Shown: piece by piece, positions 1-5,043 of the stretch
How positions within the stretch are numbered: position 1 is the first letter of the stretch
How the letters are laid out: each line of letters starts with the position of its first letter
Assembly: GCA_024698065.1 (NCBI GenBank)
Contig: JAILRR010000043.1
Location: 1-7,042 of the forward strand
DNA: 7,042 nucleotides
Direction of reading: 5' to 3'
From: Bacilli bacterium
GTDB lineage: Bacteria > Bacillota_I > Bacilli_A > RFN20 > CAG-826
Made by a program: the position numbers and the translations under genes
The notes under the pieces: model-generated
Database searches by the model: none
What the model was told of the DNA's origin: nothing
Seen by the model: the letters and a program-made list of their open reading frames with translations, nothing else

Positions 1-345
1 CCCTTCGTTTCGAATTGGTCTGCGAGGATGTTTATTCATTCTAGCAATTCGCATTCCGCTTCGATGCAGTTCGATGAGTTCAAAGGGCTCATCGTCTTCG
101 ATATGAAAGCGAATGGGTCAAATGGAACATCTTTGAAATATGACCTCTCTCTTGGAGAAGGATCCTTCACCATCTCTTACGCTTATAGCGAGGCAGAGGA
201 AGATAGAGGCGAGATCCTTAAGATCAGCGGTGGCGAAAAGAAAGAAGACACCTTCGCTCTTCCAAAAGAAGGAACGTTCTATCTCCTTGTCGAATCTGAT
301 GGGACGGCCAAAACCGGCAATTTCCATTTCGATCTAACGAAGTAA
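1..345 (+). CDS. C-terminal part of an unrecognised beta-rich protein (5' end outside window)
   Basis: I do not recognise this protein. The frame is open from the first base of the window to a TAA at 343-345, so about 114 C-terminal residues are visible. The first internal ATG is at 28, but the purines before it (gagg) touch the ATG with no spacer, so it is unlikely to be the real start. The visible part alternates polar and hydrophobic residues (for example LIVFDM, FTISYAY, TFYLLVE, NFHFDL), as in a beta sandwich. It has no transmembrane segment and no cysteine. That pattern would suit the outer domain of a secreted protein or lipoprotein, but this is inference because the N-terminus is missing. 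A strong terminator follows directly, so this gene ends its own transcript and is not co-transcribed with thyA. Confidence 0.6.
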   Translation, partial: PFVSNWSARMFIHSSNSHSASMQFDEFKGLIVFDMKANGSNGTSLKYDLSLGEGSFTISYAYSEAEEDRGEILKISGGEKKEDTFALPKEGTFYLLVESDGTAKTGNFHFDLTK

Positions 346-351
346 ACACTC

Positions 352-384
352 AAAAGAAGGCAGGGGAGCCCGGCCTTCTTTTTT
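352..384 (+). terminator. Intrinsic terminator after the first gene
   Basis: A perfect 10-bp stem is formed by AAAAGAAGGC (352-361) and GCCTTCTTTT (373-382), with an 11-base loop and a run of six T at 379-384. It lies seven bases after the stop codon and separates this gene from thyA. Confidence 0.9.
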
Positions 385-445
385 GTTATTTCGAATAGGT
401 AGAGAATTACCATCTTTTAGGGTGTGGCCATATGGAAAAGGAACC

Positions 446-473
446 TTTCTCTTGGTAAACTTACTAAGAGAAA
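446..473 (+). promoter_or_regulatory. Palindrome/hairpin just upstream of the thyA ribosome binding site
   Basis: The arms TTTCTCTTGGTAA (446-458) and TTACTAAGAGAAA (461-473) are reverse complements at 12 of 13 positions. The single mismatch would be a G-U pair in RNA, and the arms are separated only by AC. The element ends six bases before the AAGGAG of thyA (480-485). As DNA it could be a dimer-binding operator; as RNA it would be a long hairpin next to the ribosome binding site. It is not a terminator for thyA, since A residues rather than T residues follow it on the coding strand. I found no convincing -35/-10 pair in 386-491. The structure is seen directly; the function is inferred. Confidence 0.5.
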
Positions 474-491
474 AAACATAAGGAGAAAGAT

Positions 492-1322
492 ATGGCAATC
501 GCTGATGAGATTTTTATCAAGAACATGAACGATATTCTTAATAACGGAACCTGGGATACTGATTATCCTGTCCGTCCACATTGGGCAGACGGAACCCCGG
601 CTCACACCGTTAAGAAATTCTGCATCGTTAACCGTTACGACTTAAGCAAAGAGCTTCCTATACTCACTATCCGCAGAACTTATTTCAAGTCTTGCCTCGA
701 CGAGCTTCTTTGGATCTGGCAAAAGAAGAGCAACAACATCCATGACCTTCATTCCCATGTCTGGGATAGCTGGGCGGATGAGACTGGCTCCATCGGAAAA
801 GCCTATGGTTATCAGTTAGCCAAGAAATCAATTTACCCAGAAGGTGAATTCGACCAGGTCGATAGAGTTCTCTATGATCTTAAGCACAACCCGCATTCCC
901 GCCGCATCATGACCAACCTCTATAACTTCGAGGATCTTCATGAGATGCATCTTTACCCATGTGCTTACTCAATGACCTTCAACGTCACTGGGGACACTCT
1001 TAACGGTATCCTCAACCAAAGAAGCAACGATATGCTTGCTGCGAATAACTGGAACGTCCTTCAGTACAGCCTTCTCCTCATCATGTTCGCCCAAGTCAGC
1101 GGTCTTAAGGTCGGTGAGCTCGTCCACGTCATCGCTGACGCTCACGTCTATGACCGTCACGTCCCAATCGTCAAAGAGATCATCGCCAAGAAGCCTCACA
1201 AAGCCCCTAAGCTTTGGGTCGATCCAAACATCAAGAACTTCTATGACTTCACTGTCGACAGCTTCAAACTCATCGATTACGAATTCGAGCCTCTCGACAA
1301 GAAATTCGAGGTTGCCATTTAA
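492..1322 (+). CDS. thyA: Thymidylate synthase ThyA
   Basis: Converts dUMP and 5,10-methylene-tetrahydrofolate to dTMP and dihydrofolate in the cytoplasm, the only de novo route to dTMP with this type of enzyme. The 276 residues are a normal full length. The catalytic cysteine is Cys157 in LYPCAY. Other family landmarks are Arg28 before DGTPAHT, PILT (56-59), the ELLWIWQ helix (71-77), SRR (136-138, dUMP phosphate), QRSND with Asp180, Asn188, and DAHVY (216-220). The DGTPAHT, LLWIWQ and LWVDPNIKNFYDFT stretches resemble B. subtilis ThyA more than E. coli ThyA, and the residue after the catalytic Cys is Ala instead of the His of the E. coli type. The ATG start is set by AAGGAG six bases upstream. 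The stop overlaps the folA start by one base (TAATG), so the dihydrofolate produced here is recycled by the co-expressed next gene. Confidence 0.97.
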   Translation: MAIADEIFIKNMNDILNNGTWDTDYPVRPHWADGTPAHTVKKFCIVNRYDLSKELPILTIRRTYFKSCLDELLWIWQKKSNNIHDLHSHVWDSWADETGSIGKAYGYQLAKKSIYPEGEFDQVDRVLYDLKHNPHSRRIMTNLYNFEDLHEMHLYPCAYSMTFNVTGDTLNGILNQRSNDMLAANNWNVLQYSLLLIMFAQVSGLKVGELVHVIADAHVYDRHVPIVKEIIAKKPHKAPKLWVDPNIKNFYDFTVDSFKLIDYEFEPLDKKFEVAI

Positions 1323-1834
1323 TGATTCGCATCATCCTTCATGTCGATAAGGAATGGGGCATTGGCAAAAAGAATGACCTGATGTTCCATCTCCCAAAAG
1401 ATATGGCCTTTTTCAGAAACACGACGAAAGGCCATGTCGTGGTAATGGGCGAGAACACTCTCCTCTCCTTCCCAGGAAGCAAACCACTAAAGAACCGCAC
1501 GAACATCGTTCTCTCTGCTGATCCAACCCACGATTACGAAGGCTGCATCAATCTCCACACAATGGATGACCTCCATAAGAAGATGAGAGAGATCGATGAA
1601 AGCGGAGAAGATGTTTATGTCATCGGAGGGGCAAGCATCTACCGTGCTCTTCTCCCATATTGCGATGAAGCCCTTATCACCAAGGTCGATGCAGTAGGGG
1701 GAGCGGATGTCTTCTTCCCGAATCTCGATAGCGACCCTTCCTTCGAATGCGTTTATGAAAGCGAGAAGGAACAGGATGAGGACGCTTACATCACCTTCAC
1801 CCGCTACATAAACAAAAACAAACTTCCATTATAG
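1322..1834 (+). CDS. folA: Dihydrofolate reductase
   Basis: Reduces dihydrofolate to tetrahydrofolate with NADPH, regenerating the cofactor that ThyA oxidises; this is the target of trimethoprim. The 170 residues are typical for a bacterial DHFR. Visible landmarks are the Met20-loop region WGIGKKNDLMFHLP (12-25), the active-site acid Asp27 in HLPKDMAFF, the cofactor segment VVMGENT (40-46), PLKNRTNIVLS (55-65), and VYVIGGASIY (98-107) with its Gly-Gly pair. At position 44 this protein has Glu where E. coli DHFR has Arg44, which contacts the NADPH 2'-phosphate. The ATG overlaps the thyA stop by one base and has no strong ribosome binding site of its own, so translational coupling to thyA is likely. 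The gene ends with TAG, and a terminator begins at the next base. Confidence 0.95.
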   Translation: MIRIILHVDKEWGIGKKNDLMFHLPKDMAFFRNTTKGHVVVMGENTLLSFPGSKPLKNRTNIVLSADPTHDYEGCINLHTMDDLHKKMREIDESGEDVYVIGGASIYRALLPYCDEALITKVDAVGGADVFFPNLDSDPSFECVYESEKEQDEDAYITFTRYINKNKLPL

Positions 1835-1860
1835 AAAACAGGCCGCGTGCCTGTTTTTTT
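1835..1860 (+). terminator. Intrinsic terminator of the thyA-folA operon
   Basis: A perfect 9-bp stem is formed by AAAACAGGC (1835-1843) and GCCTGTTTT (1849-1857), with the 5-base loop CGCGT and an uninterrupted T run to 1860. It starts directly after the folA stop codon. Confidence 0.92.
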
Positions 1861-1875
1861 GTTATACAAAGAAAC

Positions 1876-1890
1876 GATACAGGCTGTATC
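1876..1890. promoter_or_regulatory. Perfect 7-bp inverted repeat upstream of the DegV-family gene
   Basis: GATACAG (1876-1882) and CTGTATC (1884-1890) are perfect reverse complements around a single central G. The site is about 100 bp before the DegV-family start and 15 bp after the folA terminator. No T run follows, so it looks more like a protein-binding site than a terminator. A -10-like CATAAT at 1894-1899 lies just downstream, but it has no matching -35. An operator role is inferred. Confidence 0.35.
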
Positions 1891-1922
1891 AATCATAATG
1901 CTTTACATGGGCCCTTTCATGT

Positions 1923-1951
1923 GGTTAACTAGTTTCGTTTACTAGATAACC
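1923..1951. promoter_or_regulatory. Imperfect 11-bp inverted repeat upstream of the DegV-family gene
   Basis: GGTTAACTAGT (1923-1933) and ACTAGATAACC (1941-1951) match as inverted repeats at 10 of 11 positions, with the 7-base spacer TTCGTTT. The right arm ends 36 bases before the start codon. No T run follows. It may be an operator or a 5'-leader hairpin; which one cannot be decided without a transcription start. Confidence 0.4.
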
Positions 1952-1987
1952 TCGAGACGATTACAAACACACTATACGGAGCCGAAT

Positions 1988-2854
1988 ATGAAAATAGCCC
2001 TCTCAACCGAATCTTCTAGCGATATCCCAGCCGAGTTAGCTAAGAAGTACAACATCCACGTTATCGCCTTCACAGTCGTCAAAGGCGAAGAAACCGTCAA
2101 AGACGGAGAAGAGACTTTGGAAAGCCTCTACTCTTTCGTTCAAGAGAAGAAGATGCTTCCAAGAACTACCGCCATCAACATCGAGGAATACAAAGAGCAT
2201 TTCTCTAATCTTCTCAAAGACTATGACGCGATTGTCCACGTCAGCATGAGCCACGCTTGCTCTAGCGCTTACGACAATGCCGTTGCCGCTGCAAAAGAAT
2301 TCGAAGGCAAGGTCTTTGTCGTTGATTCCCTCGTCTTCCACACAGGACAGGCTCTTTTGGCCTTATATGGCGCCTCTCTCATCAAAGACGGACTCAAACC
2401 AGAAGAGATTGCTGATGCTTTAAAAGAAAGAGCGAACTTCGTCTCAACGACCGCCACGCTTGAAACAGTCAATTACCTCTACAAAGGAGGAAGATGCAAC
2501 GCCATCGCGATGATCGGTGCCAATATCCTTGGTCTTCGCCCGATGGTGGAGCTTCGTGAAGGCTCAATCAAGTTGGCCAAGAAGTTCATCGGACCTCGTA
2601 GACTTTGGACCAATGCCTATATCAATTTCATCATGAACAAGATCGCGAAAGGCGCAGACAAAACGGTTGCCTTCGTCTCCTCAACAACCGACATGCCAGA
2701 AGCCACTGAAGTTGCTATCAGAAAGCTTAAGGAAGCGGGATTCGAGAATGTCTTCACTGCCAAAGCAGGTGCCACAATCGGAACCCACACCGGCCCAGGA
2801 ACCTTCTCCATCGAATATATCGCCGATGGACCTCATACCTGGTCAATCTTCTAA
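1988..2854 (+). CDS. DegV-family (FakB-like) fatty-acid-binding protein
   Basis: DegV-family proteins bind one fatty acid in a buried pocket. The characterised FakB members present exogenous fatty acids to the kinase FakA, which makes acyl-phosphate for phospholipid synthesis. The 288 residues are a normal length. The N-terminal domain opens with TESSSDIP (7-14). Candidate carboxylate-binding residues are Thr60/Thr61 in PRTTA, the serines of the SMSHACSSAY region (86-95), Arg169 in LYKGGR, and His267 in the C-terminal signature IGTHTGPG (264-271). The family also shows VVDS (111-114) and IGANILGLRP (176-185). The ATG is fixed by GGAG six bases upstream. The gene stands alone, with terminators on both sides; no fakA-like kinase gene is in view, so which fatty acid it carries and which kinase it serves cannot be said. 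Family assignment is firm; the FakB role is inferred. Confidence 0.92.
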   Translation: MKIALSTESSSDIPAELAKKYNIHVIAFTVVKGEETVKDGEETLESLYSFVQEKKMLPRTTAINIEEYKEHFSNLLKDYDAIVHVSMSHACSSAYDNAVAAAKEFEGKVFVVDSLVFHTGQALLALYGASLIKDGLKPEEIADALKERANFVSTTATLETVNYLYKGGRCNAIAMIGANILGLRPMVELREGSIKLAKKFIGPRRLWTNAYINFIMNKIAKGADKTVAFVSSTTDMPEATEVAIRKLKEAGFENVFTAKAGATIGTHTGPGTFSIEYIADGPHTWSIF

Positions 2855-2859
2855 ATAAC

Positions 2860-2891
2860 AAAAAGCCGGCCATTGAGGGGTCGGCCTTTTT
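2860..2891. terminator. Bidirectional terminator between convergent genes
   Basis: GCCGGCC (2865-2871) pairs with GGTCGGC (2879-2885) with one G-U pair and a 7-base loop. On the plus strand a T-rich run (2887-2896) follows and terminates the DegV-family gene. On the minus strand the five A at 2860-2864 read as a T run and terminate the small membrane protein gene, which ends at 2895. Confidence 0.85.
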
Positions 2892-2894
2892 CTT

Positions 2895-3182
2895 TTATTC
2901 AGCGTCAATGACGTCGTCGTCTTTCTTAGGTTCTTCGCTAAGGTCATCGAAGCTAAGAGGGACGCTTCCTTTTGATATGGCGAAGGCGATATCTAGAACA
3001 TAGGTGATGATGCTCACGCCTGGGATGCAGCTGATGATGAAGAAGATCAAACGGTTAGTGTTGCTTCCCTTCTCTCCGATAATGACCATAAGGCGGTAAA
3101 CCCAGGTGAACCAGAAGAAGAAGGAGAAGATGATTTTGACGACTTTCTCCAAAGAGTCGTACCACTTGTTATAAGAATCCAT
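2895..3182 (-). CDS. Small two-helix membrane protein of unknown function
   Basis: I do not recognise this 95-residue protein. It has two hydrophobic segments, about residues 15-36 (rich in Phe, Trp and Ile) and 44-68, joined by a short polar loop (GEKGSNTN). A strongly acidic C-terminal tail (79-95, with SEEPKKDDD) follows. The helical-hairpin layout suggests both ends on the same side of the membrane. I chose the ATG at 3182 because GAGG (3192-3189) lies six bases upstream. An in-frame TTG at 3203 would add seven residues but lies inside the -10 box and has no ribosome binding site. The gene follows the fba terminator, seems to have its own promoter, and converges on the DegV-family gene. 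Nothing in its context points to a function. Confidence 0.7.
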   Translation of the reverse strand: MDSYNKWYDSLEKVVKIIFSFFFWFTWVYRLMVIIGEKGSNTNRLIFFIISCIPGVSIITYVLDIAFAISKGSVPLSFDDLSEEPKKDDDVIDAE

Positions 3183-3202
3183 AAGCAACCTCGAATAGGC
3201 CA

Positions 3203-3208
3203 ATTATA
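3203..3208 (-). promoter_or_regulatory. Candidate -10 box for the small membrane protein gene
   Basis: The minus strand reads a perfect TATAAT at 3208-3203. Transcription would start near 3196, giving a very short leader that still contains the GAGG at 3192-3189. The region where a -35 box should lie (around 3226-3231) reads TTTTCT, a poor match that overlaps the T run of the upstream fba terminator. The -10 box is seen directly; promoter activity is inferred. Confidence 0.4.
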
Positions 3209-3219
3209 GGTCGATGGGC

Positions 3220-3250
3220 AAATAAAGAAAAGGCTCCCACTAGGGGAGCC
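3220..3250 (-). terminator. Intrinsic terminator of fba
   Basis: On the minus strand GGCTCCC (3250-3244) pairs perfectly with GGGAGCC (3238-3232) around a 5-base loop, followed by the T-rich TTTTCTTTATTT (3231-3220). It begins 18 bases past the fba stop codon. Confidence 0.9.
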
Positions 3251-3268
3251 CTAAGTTTTAAAAGGGAA

Positions 3269-4150
3269 TTAGGCAGCTTTGCCAACGGAACCGAAGAGTT
3301 CCATCTTCTCTTTGACTTTGGCTTTGATGGCCTCAACGCCTGGCTTGAGGATCTTACGTGGATCGAAGCCTTTCTCTTTGTTAGCGGCACTTGGGTCGGC
3401 TTTGCCTTCAGCGCAGTACTTGATGGTAGCGGCGGCGAAGACTAACTGGCACTCAGTGTTGACGTTGATCTTGGACATGCCTTTGGCGATAGCGGCTTTG
3501 ACTTGTTCATCTGGGATGCCGGTTCCGCCATGGAGAACAAGTGGGATGCCACTGGTGGCAGCCTGGATCTTCTCTAAAGCATCGATGTGAAGACCTTTCC
3601 AGTTTTCTGGATAGATGCCGTGGATGTTGCCGATACCAGCAGCGAGGAAATCAATGCCAAGGGCGACGATCTTCTTGCATTCTTCTGGGTCAGCGACTTC
3701 ACCGTCAGCGGTGACGCCATCTTCGGTTCCGCCGATAGCACCGACTTCGGCTTCAATGGAGAGGCCTTTGTCGTGGGCAAGGGCGACGAGCTCAGCGGTC
3801 TTGGCAAGGTTCTCTTCGATTGGGAGGGAGCTGCCATCGAACATGACGCTAGAGAAACCAGCGGCGATGCACTCCTTGACGGCATCATAGGTGCCGTGGT
3901 CAAGGTGAAGGGCGACTGGAACGGTGATGCCCATGGATTCATCCATGGCACGAACCATAGCGGCGACGACTTTGAATCCGCCCATGTACTTGGCAGCGCC
4001 AGCGCTGACACCAAGGATGACAGGGGATTTGAGTTCTTCGGCGGTCTGAAGGACGGCTTTGGTCCATTCTAAGTTGTTGATGTTGAAGTGACCGACGGCG
4101 TAGTGGCCTTCGTGGGCAAGCTTCAACATTCTTGTAGCATTAACGATCAT
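3269..4150 (-). CDS. fba: Class II fructose-1,6-bisphosphate aldolase
   Basis: Zinc-dependent cytoplasmic enzyme of glycolysis and gluconeogenesis that interconverts fructose 1,6-bisphosphate with glyceraldehyde 3-phosphate and dihydroxyacetone phosphate. The 293 residues are a usual class II length. Visible landmarks are HFNINN (21-26), the catalytic acid and metal ligand in LHLDHG (Asp84, His85), the SVMFDGS strand (101-107), EAEVG (133-137), the metal-ligand histidines His177 in GNIHG and His207 in LHGGTG, and the substrate-binding INVNTE (228-233). No key residue is missing. The start is secured by AGGAGG (4166-4161), ten bases before the ATG. The gene is transcribed alone, with a good promoter and a palindrome upstream and a terminator downstream. 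Relatives acting on tagatose bisphosphate share the fold and motifs, but the lone gene context fits the glycolytic enzyme. Confidence 0.95.
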   Translation of the reverse strand: MIVNATRMLKLAHEGHYAVGHFNINNLEWTKAVLQTAEELKSPVILGVSAGAAKYMGGFKVVAAMVRAMDESMGITVPVALHLDHGTYDAVKECIAAGFSSVMFDGSSLPIEENLAKTAELVALAHDKGLSIEAEVGAIGGTEDGVTADGEVADPEECKKIVALGIDFLAAGIGNIHGIYPENWKGLHIDALEKIQAATSGIPLVLHGGTGIPDEQVKAAIAKGMSKINVNTECQLVFAAATIKYCAEGKADPSAANKEKGFDPRKILKPGVEAIKAKVKEKMELFGSVGKAA

Positions 4151-4185
4151 TTATTTTGAACCTCCTAAGTTCAATCAGTATGTAA

Positions 4186-4214
4186 ATTATCATTCATATT
4201 CCTCCTCGTTTCAA
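4186..4214 (-). promoter_or_regulatory. Candidate sigma-A-type promoter of fba
   Basis: The minus strand reads TTGAAA (4214-4209) and GATAAT (4191-4186) with exactly 17 bases between them, each box matching five of six consensus bases. Transcription would start near 4179, giving a leader of roughly 30 bases that contains the fba AGGAGG. The -35 box abuts and slightly overlaps the upstream palindrome, so a bound regulator would touch RNA polymerase. Confidence 0.55.
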
Positions 4215-4235
4215 TCATTCTTATAAGAATGACTG
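4212..4235. promoter_or_regulatory. Near-perfect 24-bp palindrome in front of fba, candidate operator
   Basis: The core TCATTCTTATAAGAATGA (4215-4232) is a perfect 18-bp palindrome. It extends to 24 bp (4212-4235) with a single mismatched pair. It has no loop and no following T run, so it is a DNA-binding site candidate, not a terminator. It overlaps the last three bases of the fba -35 box. I could not match it to CcpA, Rex, PerR or Fur consensus sites from memory. Confidence 0.55.
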
Positions 4236-4238
4236 AGA

Positions 4239-4268
4239 CAAAAGAAAAAGGACCGCGTGATGCGGCCC
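4239..4268 (-). terminator. Intrinsic terminator of the GH3/beta-sandwich operon
   Basis: On the minus strand GGGCCGC (4268-4262) pairs with GCGGTCC (4256-4250), including one G-U pair, around the 5-base loop ATCAC. The T-rich TTTTTCTTTTG (4249-4239) follows. It lies 22 bases past the stop of the beta-sandwich gene and just before the fba palindrome. Confidence 0.88.
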
Positions 4269-4290
4269 TAAATTTGTTGTGTGGGGGTTG

Positions 4291-5043
4291 TTAGGCGATT
4301 GTGACATCCGTTATGACAGCGATATTACGAACAGCTGGCATGATTAAGTTGTTATCGATCGAGAGGTTTGTCTCTAAAGCCAAGGTGTTCTCGCCTTCGA
4401 GAAGGTGGGTGTCCTTAAGGATGAGATGCTGGAATCCGCCATCGACTGGAAGGTTGAAATCCGATGTCAAGACGCTAAGGCCGTTGATCTTGATGAAGAG
4501 ATAATCTGAGACGTTGCCGATTTTGATATCGGTGTCGAAATAAGATTTTTGATTCCATCCGGTATTGACGAAACCCTTCTGGGTTTTAACTTCACCAACG
4601 GCAAGAACGATGTCGATGTCTGATTTTCCATAGTTGGCGGCATTGATCTTATAAGTGATGGAACCACCCTTTGTGAAGCCGCTAGCGATATCCCAAGCGG
4701 TTCCTTCGATGGTGTTATAAGAAGGTTCTCCTTCGTCAAGCTTTACTACGGCATCATGAATGTCGTAAACATGGGTGCCTTTGTATTTGCTCTTCGAAGA
4801 GGTGACAGTTTTGGCGTTATCGTCATAAGTGACGTATTGGTTGTCTCTGAAAACCTCTTTTGGGAGTTGAGGAGTCTTGGAAAGAAGCTCTTCCTTGTTC
4901 TTTTCGTATTCATCGCTGTACACGCTGTAACTAATGACGCTACTAAGGAAAGAAACGCCAGTGATGATGATGGCTAAGCCACCGAGAAGGATGGCGATGG
5001 AAGCAATGAGGTGCTTCTTGACTGTTTCAAGGAACTTACGCAT
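4291..5043 (-). CDS. Membrane-anchored extracellular beta-sandwich protein, probably a carbohydrate-binding partner of the GH3 enzyme
   Basis: The 250 residues start with a short basic segment (MRKFLETVKK) and a long hydrophobic helix at about 11-43, which acts as an uncleaved signal anchor or signal peptide. A charged linker follows (44-66). The rest is beta-rich and ends in strands (GGSITYKINAANY, DIDIVLAVG, FQHLILKDTHLLEGENTLALE, RNIAVITDV) spaced like a galactose-binding or CBM6/CBM35-type jelly roll. The family is a by-eye judgement, not a firm match. I chose the ATG at 5043 because AAAGGAGG (5060-5053) lies nine bases upstream. An ATG at 5067 would add eight residues, but that extra stretch contains the ribosome binding site. 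The start overlaps the GH3 stop by eight bases, so the two are probably translated together. The role is inferred from this pairing: holding or presenting glycans near the enzyme. Confidence 0.75.
   Translation of the reverse strand: MRKFLETVKKHLIASIAILLGGLAIIITGVSFLSSVISYSVYSDEYEKNKEELLSKTPQLPKEVFRDNQYVTYDDNAKTVTSSKSKYKGTHVYDIHDAVVKLDEGEPSYNTIEGTAWDIASGFTKGGSITYKINAANYGKSDIDIVLAVGEVKTQKGFVNTGWNQKSYFDTDIKIGNVSDYLFIKINGLSVLTSDFNLPVDGGFQHLILKDTHLLEGENTLALETNLSIDNNLIMPAVRNIAVITDVTIA

Noticed and set aside
461..480. Terminator on either strand at the thyA palindrome
   Set aside because: A residues follow on the plus strand, and on the minus strand the T run precedes the hairpin instead of following it.
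1859..1899. Promoter for the DegV-family gene using TTGTTA (1859-1864) and CATAAT (1894-1899)
   Set aside because: The spacing is about 29 bases, far too long, and no -35 match lies at 16-18 bases from CATAAT.
1905..1922. ACATG...CATGT inverted repeat
   Set aside because: The arms are only five bases with an eight-base spacer, within chance expectation for a short gap.
3183..3203. TTG start at 3203 adding seven residues to the small membrane protein
   Set aside because: The TTG overlaps the TATAAT box and has no ribosome binding site, whereas the ATG at 3182 has GAGG at good spacing.
3587..4072. A 161-codon plus-strand open frame across the fba region
   Set aside because: It lies entirely inside fba on the opposite strand. 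The fba product carries all class II aldolase motifs, while this frame matches no family and has no ribosome binding site.
4200..4214. CcpA (cre) site at TTGAAACG near the fba promoter
   Set aside because: The TGNAANCG half-site register fails and there is no matching right half.
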